From Meiothermus sp. (lineage in GTDB: Bacteria; Deinococcota; Deinococci; Deinococcales; Thermaceae), in contig BPIL01000003.1 of NCBI GenBank assembly GCA_026004095.1, positions 1 to 64,000 of the forward strand: a stretch of 64,000 nucleotides of DNA, written 5' to 3'. A model generated the notes under the pieces. The model was not told where the DNA came from. It saw nothing but the letters and a program-made list of their open reading frames with translations, and ran no database searches. Below, piece after piece: positions 35,422 through 44,787 of this stretch. The position numbers and the translations under genes are program-made. Positions within the stretch are counted from its first letter, which is position 1, and each line of letters opens with the position of its first letter.

Positions 35422-36768
35422 ATGACTCAAGCCCGTTCCCGTATCCGCGTACCCTGGCTTTGGCTGGTTGTGGCTTTGGTGCTGGCCGGTCTGGGGGGTG
35501 CGGCCTACTGGTTTTTGCGGCCCAAGCCCACCAGCACCGCGCCTGCACTCGAGACCGCCACCGTGCAGCAGGGGGTGTTCCGGGTCTCGGTTTCGGGGCC
35601 GGGCACCCTCGAGGCCGTGCAGAGCCTCTCGGTTAAGCCCGCCGTGAACGGCACGGTGCTCAAGCTGCCCACCGTGGGCGACCGGGTGCAAAAAGGCCAG
35701 CTCATCGTGCAGCTCGACCCTACCGAGTATGCCCGCGCCCTGGAAAACGCCCGGCTGGCCTTGCAAAAGGCCCAGGCGACCCTCGACAAGCTCCGGGCCG
35801 ACCAGCAAAGCGCCCTGGCCTCAGCCCAGCAAAGCGTTTCCAGTGCCGAAGTGGCTTACGACAGCGCCCGGCGCGACCTCGAGGCCGCCCGCACCAACCT
35901 CGAGGCCACCCAGAAGCTTTTCGAGCTGGGGGGGGCCAGCGCCCAGAGCCTGCAAAGCGCGCGCGACACCTACGCCAAGGCCCAGGCCAGCCTGGAGATG
36001 GCCCGGGTTAACCTGAACACCGCGCGCCAGGCCCTGGCCCTGCGGAAAAACGCCGACGCACAAGAGCTGAGGAACGCCCAGATCGCCGTGGAGCAGGCCC
36101 GCCTCGATGTCAAAAACGCCGAGGAAAACCTGGCCAGCACCAAAATCTACGCCCCCTTCGACGGGGTGGTCTCGGAGGTCAACGCCCAGGTGGGGAGCAT
36201 CGGGGTGGGGGCCACGGTCAGCAACAGCACCGCCCTGCTCACCCTGATCGACGACAGCAGCGTCAACCTGCCGGTGCAGATTGACGAAAGCGAGATCGCC
36301 AAGGTCAAGGTGGGCCAGAAGGTGGAGGTGACCCTCGACGCCTTCAGCAACGAGACCTTCGAGGGGGTGGTGACGGCCATCTCGCCCAGCGCCACCATCC
36401 AGCAGAACATCGCGGTGTTTTATGTGACGGTGCGGATCGCCAACCCCGAGCGCAAGCTGCGGCCGGGCATGACCGCCGAGGGCGAGATTATCGCGGAGGA
36501 AATTCCCAATGCCCTGACCATCCCCAAGCGGGCGGTGCAGACCGTGCGCAACCGGGCCTATGTGGACGTGCTGCAGCCCGACGGCAGCAAGGAGACCGTG
36601 CGGGTGGTGCTGGGGCCCGACGATGGGGTGAACCAGGTGGTGCTGGAGGGCCTCGAGCCGCGCCAGACCGTGGTGCTGCCCAGCCGTGTCCGATCCACCT
36701 CCAGCAGCTCCAGCAACCAGGGCGGGCTGCGCCTGCCCCTGGGGGCCCCTCCGGGAGGTGGACGGTGA
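35422..36768 (+). CDS. macA: periplasmic adaptor (MacA/HlyD-like membrane fusion protein)
   Basis: Links the inner-membrane MacB exporter to a TolC channel. 448 residues from ATG 35422 (MTQARSRIRVPWLWL); the ORF-track start 38 codons earlier is in non-coding sequence. One N-terminal membrane anchor (LVVALVLAGLGGAAYWFL), the lipoyl half-motif GTVLKLPTVGDRVQKGQLIVQLD, a long coiled-coil hairpin (about residues 105-235), the second lipoyl half STKIYAPFDGVVSEVNAQVG, then beta-barrel domains to a Ser/Gly-rich end. Its stop overlaps the next GTG (GTGA). Confidence 0.87.
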   Translation: MTQARSRIRVPWLWLVVALVLAGLGGAAYWFLRPKPTSTAPALETATVQQGVFRVSVSGPGTLEAVQSLSVKPAVNGTVLKLPTVGDRVQKGQLIVQLDPTEYARALENARLALQKAQATLDKLRADQQSALASAQQSVSSAEVAYDSARRDLEAARTNLEATQKLFELGGASAQSLQSARDTYAKAQASLEMARVNLNTARQALALRKNADAQELRNAQIAVEQARLDVKNAEENLASTKIYAPFDGVVSEVNAQVGSIGVGATVSNSTALLTLIDDSSVNLPVQIDESEIAKVKVGQKVEVTLDAFSNETFEGVVTAISPSATIQQNIAVFYVTVRIANPERKLRPGMTAEGEIIAEEIPNALTIPKRAVQTVRNRAYVDVLQPDGSKETVRVVLGPDDGVNQVVLEGLEPRQTVVLPSRVRSTSSSSSNQGGLRLPLGAPPGGGR

Positions 36769-37478
36769 CGGTGGTCTCCCTGCAGCAGGTGCGCAAGGTG
36801 TACAAGAGCGGGGCGCTCGAGTTTGAGGCCCTCAAGGGGGTTTCGCTGGAGATTCGCCAGGGCGAGATGGTGGCCCTGATGGGGCCCTCGGGCTCGGGCA
36901 AAACCACCCTGATGCAGATCATCGGCCTGCTCGACCGGCCCACCGAGGGGCGCTATATCCTGGCCGGGCGGGACGTCACCACCCTGACCGAAAACGAGCG
37001 GGCCGAGGTGCGCAACCAGGAGATCGGCTTTGTTTTTCAGGCTTTTCACCTGTTGCCGCGCCTGAGTGTGCTGGAAAACGTGGAGGTGCCCCTTACCTAC
37101 GCCGGTTATGGCCCCCAGGAGCGGCGGGAGCGGGCCCTCGAGGTGCTGCAAAAGGTGGGACTGGGCAACAAGCTCAAGAACCTGCCCTCCCAGCTTTCGG
37201 GCGGCCAGAAGCAGCGGGTGGCCATCGCCCGGGCCCTGACCATGCGCCCCTCCATCCTGCTGGCCGACGAGCCGACCGGCAACCTCGACTCCAAGACCGC
37301 CGTAGAGGTCATGCGGCTGTTTCAGGAGCTCAACGACGAGGGTACCAGCGTGATTATCGTGACCCACGAGCCCGATATCGCCGAGTACACCGGGCGCATC
37401 GTGCGCATCCGGGACGGACAGATCGAGTCCGACGGCCCCAACCCCCACCGCAAACGGGCTGTAGGAGGTGTGGCATGA
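36765..37478 (+). CDS. MacB-type ABC transporter ATPase
   Basis: A 237-residue ATPase of the LolD/MacB group. Walker [17 protein letters not shown]-loop [18 protein letters not shown], signature [15 protein letters not shown], Walker [13 protein letters not shown] and switch His in [13 protein letters not shown] start overlapping the macA stop; its own stop overlaps the permease ATG (ATGA). The tight macA-ATPase-permease coupling is the three-gene version of MacAB. Confidence 0.92.
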   Translation: MTVVSLQQVRKVYKSGALEFEALKGVSLEIRQGEMVALMGPSGSGKTTLMQIIGLLDRPTEGRYILAGRDVTTLTENERAEVRNQEIGFVFQAFHLLPRLSVLENVEVPLTYAGYGPQERRERALEVLQKVGLGNKLKNLPSQLSGGQKQRVAIARALTMRPSILLADEPTGNLDSKTAVEVMRLFQELNDEGTSVIIVTHEPDIAEYTGRIVRIRDGQIESDGPNPHRKRAVGGVA

Positions 37479-38770
37479 GTGTTTCAGTAATGGGCTCGGC
37501 TCCCCAAAAAGTTCGCTCCCACGTGGGTGGCATGAACCTCTGGCAGGTCTTCCGCATCGCCTGGCGCGCCATTCTGGGTAACCCCTTGCGCTCGGTGCTG
37601 ACCACCCTGGGGGTGATCATCGGGGTGGCGGCGGTGGTGGCCCTGACCATGGTGGGGCAGGGCTCCACGGCCAACATTACCCGCAGCCTGCAAAGCCTGG
37701 GCACCAACCTGATCACCATCGGCAGCAACACCGGGGGGCGGGGCGGGGGCTTTGGCCTGGTGCGCTTTGGCGGCCCCCAGACCATCACCCTGGCCGACGC
37801 CGAGGCGGTACAGTCGGCCTTTGCAGGCCGCATTGTCGGCATCGCCCCCACCCTGCAGAGCAACCAGCAGGTCAAGGTGGGGGCCAACAACCTCAACGTC
37901 ACCGTGATTGGCACCTGGCCCGACTACGCCAGCGTGCGCAACGCCCAGCCGGCCTCTGGAAGCTTCTTTAACGAGACCGACCTGCAAAGCCGCCGCCGGG
38001 TGGCGGTGATTGGGTATGGTATCGCCCAGGATCTGTTCGGCGGCCAGGATCCCCTGGGGCAGCGCATCCGCATTGCCGGTATCTCCTTTACGGTGGTGGG
38101 GGTGCTGCCCGACAAGGGCGACTCCGGCTTTGCCAGCCCCAACTACCAGGTGATGGTGCCGCTCTCGACCTACCTGCAGCGCCTGGCCCGCAGCAGCAGC
38201 ACCGGCGAGCCCAGGGTAAATGCCATCTATGTGCAGGCCCCCGATAAGGACTCACTCAGCCGCTTGCAGCAGGAACTCACCGACTTTATGGCCCAGCGCC
38301 GCAAAGTGACCGACCCCAGCGAGTACGACTTCAGCGTGCAGAACCAGGCCGACGCGCTGGCCTCGGTCAACCAGGTAACCCAGACCATGACCCTGTTCCT
38401 GGGCGGGGTGGCCGGGATCAGCCTGCTGGTGGGGGGCATCGGCATCATGAACATCATGCTGGTCTCGGTGACCGAGCGCACCCGCGAGATTGGCATCCGT
38501 AAGGCCCTGGGGGCCAAGCCCCGCGACATCCTGACCCAGTTTTTGGTGGAGTCGGTGGTGCTCTCGGTGGGGGGCGGTATCCTGGGCATCCTGCTGGGGC
38601 TGGCCATGGCCGGCAGTGTGGGGCAACTGCTGCGGGTGACCCCGGTCTTCGACCCCTTCAGCATGGTGCTGGCCTTCCTGTTCTCGGTGGCGGTGGGGGT
38701 GTTCTTTGGCTTTTACCCGGCCTCGAGGGCGGCCCGGCTCGACCCGGTGGAGTCGCTCAGGTACGAGTAG
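37475..38770 (+). CDS. macB: MacB-type ABC transporter permease
   Basis: A 431-residue permease with the MacB layout: one membrane helix near residue 45 (RSVLTTLGVIIGVAAVVALT), a large periplasmic domain (about residues 70-300) and three C-terminal helices with LLVGGIGIMNIMLVSVTERTREIGIRKALGA between them. It acts as a mechanotransmission exporter with MacA and TolC. Substrate unknown; candidates are peptides or macrolide-like molecules. Last gene of the coupled set. Confidence 0.92.
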   Translation: MSVSVMGSAPQKVRSHVGGMNLWQVFRIAWRAILGNPLRSVLTTLGVIIGVAAVVALTMVGQGSTANITRSLQSLGTNLITIGSNTGGRGGGFGLVRFGGPQTITLADAEAVQSAFAGRIVGIAPTLQSNQQVKVGANNLNVTVIGTWPDYASVRNAQPASGSFFNETDLQSRRRVAVIGYGIAQDLFGGQDPLGQRIRIAGISFTVVGVLPDKGDSGFASPNYQVMVPLSTYLQRLARSSSTGEPRVNAIYVQAPDKDSLSRLQQELTDFMAQRRKVTDPSEYDFSVQNQADALASVNQVTQTMTLFLGGVAGISLLVGGIGIMNIMLVSVTERTREIGIRKALGAKPRDILTQFLVESVVLSVGGGILGILLGLAMAGSVGQLLRVTPVFDPFSMVLAFLFSVAVGVFFGFYPASRAARLDPVESLRYE

Positions 38771-38841
38771 CAATCGGTTAAGCCAAACTTTATCGCTTCT
38801 ACACAAAGCAATGGCAGACTGCAAGCGTTGGAGGCGTGCAC

Positions 38842-39387
38842 ATGAAAAGACTGATCGGCCTGCTAACCACACTGGCTCTGGGCTTGGCGCTGGCACAGGG
38901 TGGGCCGTCCAACCTCAGCCCGGAGATGCGGCAGCGGTTCGAGGCCTACCGTCCGGTGCTGGATCTGGTGGCCACGGTTGGGCTTTTGGACGAGCTGGAC
39001 AAGCAGCGGGGCTTGGCCTTTACCAAGGCCCAGGCCCAGAAGCTGCTGCCCATTCTGCGCGACCTGCAAAGCCGCACCGACCTCAAGCCCGCCGAGGCCA
39101 GCAAGATACTGAGCAACATCGAGGACAACATCCTCACCCCGGCCCAGCTTATGTGGATTGACCAGACCATCCTCCAGCAGCGGGAGGAGGCCCGCCAGCG
39201 GCGCGAGGCTGCCGGGCAGAACCCCCAGATGGGCCCGGGCAACCTTCAGGGGCAGCCGCGGGGGCCGGGCGGCCAGGGAGGTTTCTTCCAGGCGGTCGCC
39301 CAGGGCAAGCCCTACAACCCCTTCAAGGAGCAGCCCCGTGCGGCCGATAACCTCAAGAACCTGATCGCTTTGTTGTCCAGGAGGTAG
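38842..39387 (+). CDS. exported protein of unknown function downstream of macB
   Basis: 181 residues from ATG 38842, with GGAGG 7 nt upstream. A signal peptide (RLIGLLTTLALGLALAQ) precedes a helical domain (DELDKQRGLAFTKAQAQKLLPILRDLQ ... ILTPAQLMWIDQTILQQREEARQRRE), reminiscent of Spy/CpxP-like helical chaperones though without the LTxxQ repeats in strict form. A Gly/Pro/Gln-rich tail follows (PGNLQGQPRGPGGQGG). The position in the macAB and yceI cluster suggests a periplasmic envelope role. Confidence 0.65.
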   Translation: MKRLIGLLTTLALGLALAQGGPSNLSPEMRQRFEAYRPVLDLVATVGLLDELDKQRGLAFTKAQAQKLLPILRDLQSRTDLKPAEASKILSNIEDNILTPAQLMWIDQTILQQREEARQRREAAGQNPQMGPGNLQGQPRGPGGQGGFFQAVAQGKPYNPFKEQPRAADNLKNLIALLSRR

Positions 39388-39397
39388 TGGAACGATT

Positions 39398-39985
39398 ATG
39401 TGGAGACTTGTTGCCCTGTTGCTACTCTTCGGTTTGGCTTGGGCCCAGAGCCGGCTCGAGCTTGTCCCGGCCCAGAGCGAGGCCCGCTACCGGGTGCGTG
39501 AGCAGCTCGCTGGCGTCAACTTTCCCAGCGACGCGGTGGGGGTTAGCAAGCAGGTGCAGGGGGTGGTGCGGCTCGACCGGAACGGGCGGGCCCTCGAGGG
39601 CTCCCGCTTTACGGTGGATCTATCGGCCCTTACCAGCGACCAGGCCCGGCGCGACAACTACCTCCGGCGCAACACCCTCAACACCGCCCAGTACCCCCTG
39701 GCCGAGTTCGTGCCAAAGGAGGTGCGCGGCCTGAGCTTCCCGCTGCCCGCGAGCGGCAAGGCTACGGTGCAGGTTGTGGGTGACCTGAAGATTCGCGACG
39801 TGACCCGGAGCGTGACCTGGGAGGGTGAGGTGGAGTTCCGGGGCGACACAGCCATCCTGCAAGCCCGCACCAGCTTCACCTTCCGCGACTTTGGCCTGAC
39901 CCAGTCGCGGGTGCTGTCGGTGCTCAGTGTGGACGAGACCATCCGCCTCGAGGTGAGCTTTACCTTCCGGGTGCTGGAGCGCTAG
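39398..39985 (+). CDS. YceI-family periplasmic protein
   Basis: A 195-residue exported lipocalin-like protein that binds isoprenoid or other apolar ligands. Signal peptide WRLVALLLLFGLAWAQ; the YceI core includes SEARYRVREQL, GSRFTVDLSALTSDQARRDNYLRR, TLNTAQYPLAEFVP, VVGDLKIRDVTRSVTWEGEV and FTFRDFGL. Full length. It starts 10 nt after the previous gene. Its last 26 nt overlap the convergent LOG-family gene. Confidence 0.92.
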   Translation: MWRLVALLLLFGLAWAQSRLELVPAQSEARYRVREQLAGVNFPSDAVGVSKQVQGVVRLDRNGRALEGSRFTVDLSALTSDQARRDNYLRRNTLNTAQYPLAEFVPKEVRGLSFPLPASGKATVQVVGDLKIRDVTRSVTWEGEVEFRGDTAILQARTSFTFRDFGLTQSRVLSVLSVDETIRLEVSFTFRVLER

Positions 39986-40508
39986 AAAGCCCCTGCAAAA
40001 ACCTTTGCAGGCTGTGCAGCGAGTCGATGGGGGTGAGCAGCTCCAGGTGGTCGGGGGTGACCTCGAGGCCGGGGCGGATGACCTCGAGCCAGCCCACGTG
40101 CACCCCCAGCGGCTTTAGGGGCTTGCCGTGTAGCTGCGCGATGTGGTTGAGGTTCCAGGCCGCCAGAAGCTCGGCCAGGGTGCCCACCCCACCAGGCAGG
40201 GCCAGGCAGGCCACGCTCACGTCAATCAGCCGCTCGATGCGGGTGAACAGCGAGGAGGAGGGCAGCTCCAGATCCACATGCGGGTTGGGCCCGTTGCGCT
40301 GGGGGAACAGGCTGGGTGCGGTGATGCCCACCACCAGCCCCCCGGCCTCCTTGGCCCCCTGCGAGACGGCCTCCATGGCCCCGTTGTAGCCGCCGGTGGC
40401 TACGCCGAACCCGGCCTGGGCGATGGCCCGCCCCCAGGCCTGGGCTTCGACAAAAGCGGGTGTGCCCGGTTGTGCCCTCGACGAACCAAACACCGTAATG
40501 AGCTGCAT
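39960..40508 (-). CDS. LOG-family protein (TIGR00730-like)
   Basis: A 182-residue Rossmann-fold protein related to cytokinin-activating LOG phosphoribohydrolases. The nucleotide-binding start ITVFGSSRAQPG, ATGGYNGAMEAVSQGA and the signature LPGGVGTLAELLAAW are present. Bacterial members hydrolyse nucleoside monophosphates or bind nucleotides; the precise substrate is unknown. Confidence 0.88.
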   Translation of the reverse strand: MQLITVFGSSRAQPGTPAFVEAQAWGRAIAQAGFGVATGGYNGAMEAVSQGAKEAGGLVVGITAPSLFPQRNGPNPHVDLELPSSSLFTRIERLIDVSVACLALPGGVGTLAELLAAWNLNHIAQLHGKPLKPLGVHVGWLEVIRPGLEVTPDHLELLTPIDSLHSLQRFLQGLSSAPAPGR

Positions 40509-40589
40509 GCCTACAGTTTATCGTGGGTAGAAGGGCACGCTGGCGGGAATCTTGGCGTGGATTACCCACCTCCGACCGCCTTTTACGGG

Positions 40590-40595
40590 TATCCT
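40590..40595 (+). promoter_or_regulatory. -10 element TATCCT for leaderless ABC exporter mRNA
   Basis: TATCCT ends 7 nt before the GTG at 40603, matching the leaderless pattern, and argues against the ATG at 40597 or the longer ORF start. Confidence 0.5.
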
Positions 40596-40602
40596 GATGG
40601 GC

Positions 40603-41742
40603 GTGGAAGTTCTGGCGCTCATCTACCGCAACCTGCGGGCCCGGCCTGTTCGCAGCATCCTGACCCTGCTGGGAATTGTGGTTTCGACGGCCTCTATGGT
40701 GCTTTTTTTGTCGTTTGGCGAGGGGTTGCGTAAAGCCCTGGGAGCCGAGTTATCAACCGTGGGGCCTGCGGTGCTGGTCTTGCCGGAGGGGGTCGAAGCC
40801 TTTAGCCCCGGCTACCCAGAGCTGCGACCCGAAACGGTAGAGGCTCTGAAAGAATCTGCCTCCGAACTGGGTATCAGCCAGGTGATCCCCTATGTGGTGC
40901 TGACTCGAGGGGGGCTGGATCCCCAGACCGCTTTTGTCTTTCAGGGGATCCCCGAGGGGCTCAGCCCCCAAGCGCTGTACCCCAACCTTACCCTGGCCGC
41001 GGGCAGCCTGGTTCCAGGCCCCAAAGGTGCGGTGGTGGGTAGCCGCTTGGCTGAACGCAACCAACTCGGCCTTGGTAAGGTGCTGCGCCTCTCGCCCAGC
41101 ATCTCGCTGCGGGTAGAGGGTATTTTGAAGCCCAACGGGGGCCTCTCCGACAACATCATCTACGTTCCTTCTAGCGTCGTGCAGGAGGCCCTGGGCACAC
41201 GCAACTACACGGCAGCGGCGGTGGGTGTGCGGGAAGGATTCAAAGCCGACCAGGTGGCCGGGGCCATCAAGGCCCGGATCGCCGGGGTGAACGCCCAGAC
41301 CACCGGGGATGTGCTGCGCTTCGCCGAGCGCGCGGTGCGCATCTCCGATCTGGTGCGCTTTGGCATCAGCCTGGTGGCGCTGGTGGTGGGGGGCTTGCTG
41401 GTCGCCAACACCGTGATGATGTCGGTCTACGAGCGCATCCGGGAGTTTGGCCTGATGCGGGCCCTGGGGGCCAAGCAGGGTTTTATATTCGGGCTGGTGC
41501 TCCTGGAAGCCCTGCTGCTGGGGGTGGTGGGGGGGCTTCTGGGCCTGCTCCTGGGCCAGGCAGCCTCCGGGCTGGTGAACTGGTTCACCGGGCGCGAGGT
41601 GGGCCTGGCCCTCTCCGCCATCACCTTTCGCCTGGCCTTCTTCGCGCTCCTGGTGGCGGTGGTGCTGGGGTTGCTGGCTGGGTTTTTGCCGGCCCGAACC
41701 GCCAGCCGGCTCAAGGTGGTCGAGGCGCTGGGGAGGTTGTGA
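40603..41742 (+). CDS. ABC transporter permease (FtsX/MacB family)
   Basis: A 379-residue permease. N-terminal helix (RSILTLLGIVVSTASMVLFLSF), periplasmic MacB_PCD-like domain (residues 45-245), then three helices and the loop VYERIREFGLMRALGAKQGFI. The start is the leaderless GTG at 40603; an ATG two codons earlier is possible. Coupled to the ATPase gene that follows (stop/start overlap at GTGATG). No adaptor protein is adjacent, unlike the macAB set, so it may work alone in lipoprotein or peptide release. Confidence 0.87.
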   Translation: MEVLALIYRNLRARPVRSILTLLGIVVSTASMVLFLSFGEGLRKALGAELSTVGPAVLVLPEGVEAFSPGYPELRPETVEALKESASELGISQVIPYVVLTRGGLDPQTAFVFQGIPEGLSPQALYPNLTLAAGSLVPGPKGAVVGSRLAERNQLGLGKVLRLSPSISLRVEGILKPNGGLSDNIIYVPSSVVQEALGTRNYTAAAVGVREGFKADQVAGAIKARIAGVNAQTTGDVLRFAERAVRISDLVRFGISLVALVVGGLLVANTVMMSVYERIREFGLMRALGAKQGFIFGLVLLEALLLGVVGGLLGLLLGQAASGLVNWFTGREVGLALSAITFRLAFFALLVAVVLGLLAGFLPARTASRLKVVEALGRL

Positions 41743-42443
41743 TGCTCGAGGCCATCAACCTGTACAAACGCTACCATCAGGGCGAGGTGGACGTGGTGGC
41801 GGTGGATCGCTTCAGCTACCGCTTTCCGGCTGGCCTGACCGCCATTGTGGGGCCTTCGGGCTCAGGCAAAACCACCCTCTTGAACCTGCTGGCCGGCTTT
41901 GATGTGCCCAGCGAGGGCGAGGTGTGGCTTGGCAACACCCCCTTTTCCACCCTGTCCGAGGACGCCCGCTCGGAGTTGCGCCTGAAGCACATGGGCTTTG
42001 TTTTTCAGCAGTGGAACCTGATTCCTACCCTGACCGCCCTGGAAAACGTGGCCTTCCCGATGATGCTGGCGGGTATCGGCCTCAAGGAGCGCACCGCCAG
42101 GGCCGCGGCACTGCTGGAAGCGGTGGGGCTGGGGCATCGGGTTAAGCACTGGCCCCACAAGCTATCGGGGGGGGAACAGCAGCGTGTAGCCATTGCCCGC
42201 GCCCTGGCCCTGAACCCCCCCATCCTGTTTGCCGACGAACCCACCGGCAACCTCGACTCGGCCTCGGGGGCCCGGGTGGTGGAGTTGCTTTTGCACCAGG
42301 CCCAGGAGGGCCGCACCGTGATTTTGGTGACGCACGACCTCGAGCTAGCCCGCCAGGCTGAGCGCGTCCTGCGGCTGCGGGATGGTCGGCTGATGGAAAT
42401 CGAAGAGGCCCCCGCCAGGCGATCGGCGGTCTCGAGCTGCTGA
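41742..42443 (+). CDS. ABC transporter ATPase (LolD/MacB-like)
   Basis: 233 residues from ATG 41742, with GGAGG about 6 nt upstream. Walker [18 protein letters not shown]-loop FVFQQWNLIPTLTALENV, signature [15 protein letters not shown], Walker [17 protein letters not shown] and VTHDLELA. Partner of the preceding permease. Confidence 0.92.
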   Translation: MLEAINLYKRYHQGEVDVVAVDRFSYRFPAGLTAIVGPSGSGKTTLLNLLAGFDVPSEGEVWLGNTPFSTLSEDARSELRLKHMGFVFQQWNLIPTLTALENVAFPMMLAGIGLKERTARAAALLEAVGLGHRVKHWPHKLSGGEQQRVAIARALALNPPILFADEPTGNLDSASGARVVELLLHQAQEGRTVILVTHDLELARQAERVLRLRDGRLMEIEEAPARRSAVSSC

Positions 42444-42527
42444 TACCGCCTCCACTCACCTTTGCAAGGGAGGAGGGTTTGAGCCGATCGAGGGCCGGAT
42501 AGCCCGTACCGGCCGTCAAAAACTGCG

Positions 42528-43706
42528 CTAGCGGCGGCTTTTCTCCTCGATGTTGGACAGCAATAAGGCGCCGAGCCCAAACACCGCGGCCTGGGCAATC
42601 CAGCCCAGGGCGTAGCTGTTGCTGGAATCTACCAGCAAGCCAAACAGGGGCGGTGCAGCCGCGATGCCGATGGAGGTAAAAATCAGGCCAAACCCCACCA
42701 CCCGCCCTTCCCAGCCGGGGGGCGAAAGCTCGGTCAGAAGCGAAAAATGCAAGCCCTGCCAGCCCAGTGCGGTGGCCCCGTACAGCAGCACGATGAGGGT
42801 CTTGAACAGCAAGGGCGTGCCGGGGGGAAGCCAGGCCAGCACCAGCGCACTTAATCCGGCCAGCCCCACCATCATGACCAGCAGCGGCTTACGCTGGCCC
42901 CCCATCCTGTCCGATAGCCACGACCAGAATACCCGGCTAAAGGCCCCAGCTAACTGGGCAGCGGTGAGCAGGGCAGCGCCGGTGAGCTCAGGAACCCCGT
43001 ACTGCTCCTTGAGAAACAAAATCAGGTAGGTAATCATTACAAACTGCCCGGTTGGTAGGGTCACGCCGGCGGTGGCCGCCAGCAGGATGTTGCGTGAGCG
43101 CAACACCGTAGCCAGCCCTGGGGGGGTGGTTTTAGAGGGGGTTTTTGGCGCTGGGTTTTCCCGGTAGAGCCGGGCTGTAACCAGGGCGGCCAGTATGGCG
43201 ATGGCGGCCGCAACCACCGAGGCCCAGCGCCAATTGGTTTGATGGGCCACTGCTGGCAGGATGGCGGCGGCCAGGGCGCCTCCCAGGGGAACTGCCATCT
43301 GGCGCAGCCCAATTACCAGGCCGCGCCGCTCAGGCGGGAACGACTGGGCGACGGCGTGCGAGCCGGCGGGCGTGGCCGAGGCCACCACCAACCCCACCAG
43401 GAACAGAAACGGGATGAACATCCACTGGGACTTGGCCAACAGGGCAATGGCAACAGCGAGTCCAGCGCCTGCCAGGGTGCCCACAACCATCACCGTGCGG
43501 CTGCCCAGCTTGTCGGTGAGCCAGCCTGAAGGCAGCGAACCCAGCATGGTGCCGATGTAAACAAACGTGTTGAGCAGGCCTACAGCGGCCAGGGAAAGCT
43601 GTAGATCGGTGCGGATATAGGGGGCCAGGGTGGGGTAGGCCTGTCCAATCAGCGAGACGGCAGTTCCGGCAAACATGGCGGCGATGAGGACGGCCCAGGG
43701 CGACAT
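42528..43706 (-). CDS. MFS transporter
   Basis: A 392-residue permease with 12 helices. Motif A-like GWLTDKLGSRTVMVVG and FSRVFWSWLSDRMGGQRKPL in the second half. The overall pattern (QAYPTLAPYIRTDLQLSLAAVGLL) resembles anion or sugar-acid symporters and CynX/NarK-like members. Substrate unknown. No terminator is clear in the 84-nt gap to the ABC gene, though a GGCCGG/CCGGCC hairpin lies there. Confidence 0.83.
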   Translation of the reverse strand: MSPWAVLIAAMFAGTAVSLIGQAYPTLAPYIRTDLQLSLAAVGLLNTFVYIGTMLGSLPSGWLTDKLGSRTVMVVGTLAGAGLAVAIALLAKSQWMFIPFLFLVGLVVASATPAGSHAVAQSFPPERRGLVIGLRQMAVPLGGALAAAILPAVAHQTNWRWASVVAAAIAILAALVTARLYRENPAPKTPSKTTPPGLATVLRSRNILLAATAGVTLPTGQFVMITYLILFLKEQYGVPELTGAALLTAAQLAGAFSRVFWSWLSDRMGGQRKPLLVMMVGLAGLSALVLAWLPPGTPLLFKTLIVLLYGATALGWQGLHFSLLTELSPPGWEGRVVGFGLIFTSIGIAAAPPLFGLLVDSSNSYALGWIAQAAVFGLGALLLSNIEEKSRR

Positions 43707-43791
43707 GCGGGCTTCAGGCTACCGCATTTAGCCAGATGCGTAAAACCGGGTCATGTGGGTTGGCTTGAAAGATCGGTAAACTGAAAAAAGA

Positions 43792-44676
43792 ATGCGCGAC
43801 CTCGACGCTCAAGAAACCTATCTGGCCGACCGCTTGGGGCTGGCTTTTGATCTGCGCGACCTGGTGGGTAGTGGGCCAGTCCCCCAGGCTAGGTACGCCC
43901 CGCCTTATGGGGTGGTGGGGTTTGGGGAGGGCTGGTGGGCGGCGCAGTTGGCGCGCGACTTTGCCCTGGAGCTTACCGCTACCGGTACGCAATTCGTGCT
44001 CGAGGGGGGCTACGACTTTGGCGGTGCGGCCGGGGCTGGGCTTTATGCAGCGGTGAGCGGTGCGGAGATCGTACGGCTGGGTTTTCGAGAGAATGTCGAG
44101 GTGGAGGTGCCGGCCCACCCCCTCGCCACCTACCGTTACCTGCGTTTTTTGCTGCTGGCCACAGGTCAGCAAGCTGAGCTGGCCCGCATTGACCGGGCTT
44201 TGCTTTTGGAGCGCGACCGCTTACGCCCCGAAGTAAGTCTGAGCAAAAATCCGGCCAAGTTTATGGCCTATTCGCTTCTGGAGCGCACCCCTATGTGGGT
44301 GGTGCCCGACCGTTATCCAGGCCTGGGCCAGGCCCTGCAACAAACCTTTAGCCGCATTGGTAAAAGCCTCTCCTTCACCCCCCCGCCCTCGGCGCTGGAG
44401 TTCTTTGTGACAGCGCTGGAGGCCCGCCACGAGCAGGGCGATCCCATTGCCGCTGTGCTGATGGGCGACGACGAGCGCCGAAGCTATGCCCAGGAAATCC
44501 TGGAAAGCCGGGTGGACACCCTCATCGAACTCCCCGAGCCTGAGGCCGAAGGCACCCTGGCCAAAGCCCTGTGCTACTGGTACCGGGTGGCCTGGGCCAG
44601 CTACTACCTGGCCTTGCTGTACGGGGTGGAGCCGGGCGACTGGGAGGTGCTGGACAACCTGCGGCAGGCCACCTGA
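43792..44676 (+). CDS. phosphoglucose/phosphomannose isomerase-like SIS protein
   Basis: A 294-residue protein resembling a Thermus glucose-6-phosphate isomerase-like structure. It has a SIS-type N-terminal half (YGVVGFGEGWWAAQLARDF, GGYDFGGAAGAGLYAAVSGA) and the bifunctional PGI/PMI C-terminal region (ERTPMWVVPDRYPGL, FSRIGKSLSFTPPPSALEFFVTALE, RVAWASYYLALLYGV). The catalytic Glu and His of active isomerases are hard to place by eye, so the enzyme may be divergent. ATG at 43792. Confidence 0.75.
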   Translation: MRDLDAQETYLADRLGLAFDLRDLVGSGPVPQARYAPPYGVVGFGEGWWAAQLARDFALELTATGTQFVLEGGYDFGGAAGAGLYAAVSGAEIVRLGFRENVEVEVPAHPLATYRYLRFLLLATGQQAELARIDRALLLERDRLRPEVSLSKNPAKFMAYSLLERTPMWVVPDRYPGLGQALQQTFSRIGKSLSFTPPPSALEFFVTALEARHEQGDPIAAVLMGDDERRSYAQEILESRVDTLIELPEPEAEGTLAKALCYWYRVAWASYYLALLYGVEPGDWEVLDNLRQAT

Positions 44677-44787
44677 GGGTACGGGGTACGGCTGCAAAAG
44701 ACCGGGCCTGTCGAAGTGGTACACCCCAGCCAGGCTTTGATTCCTAAATCGCTTTTCCTGACCCGGCGGTCAGCGTATGCTCTTGGG

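Noticed and set aside
42444-42527. Hairpin GGCCGG...CCGGCC as a terminator between the ABC ATPase and MFS genes
   Set aside because: It has no T-run on either strand; mentioned only as a possible structural element.
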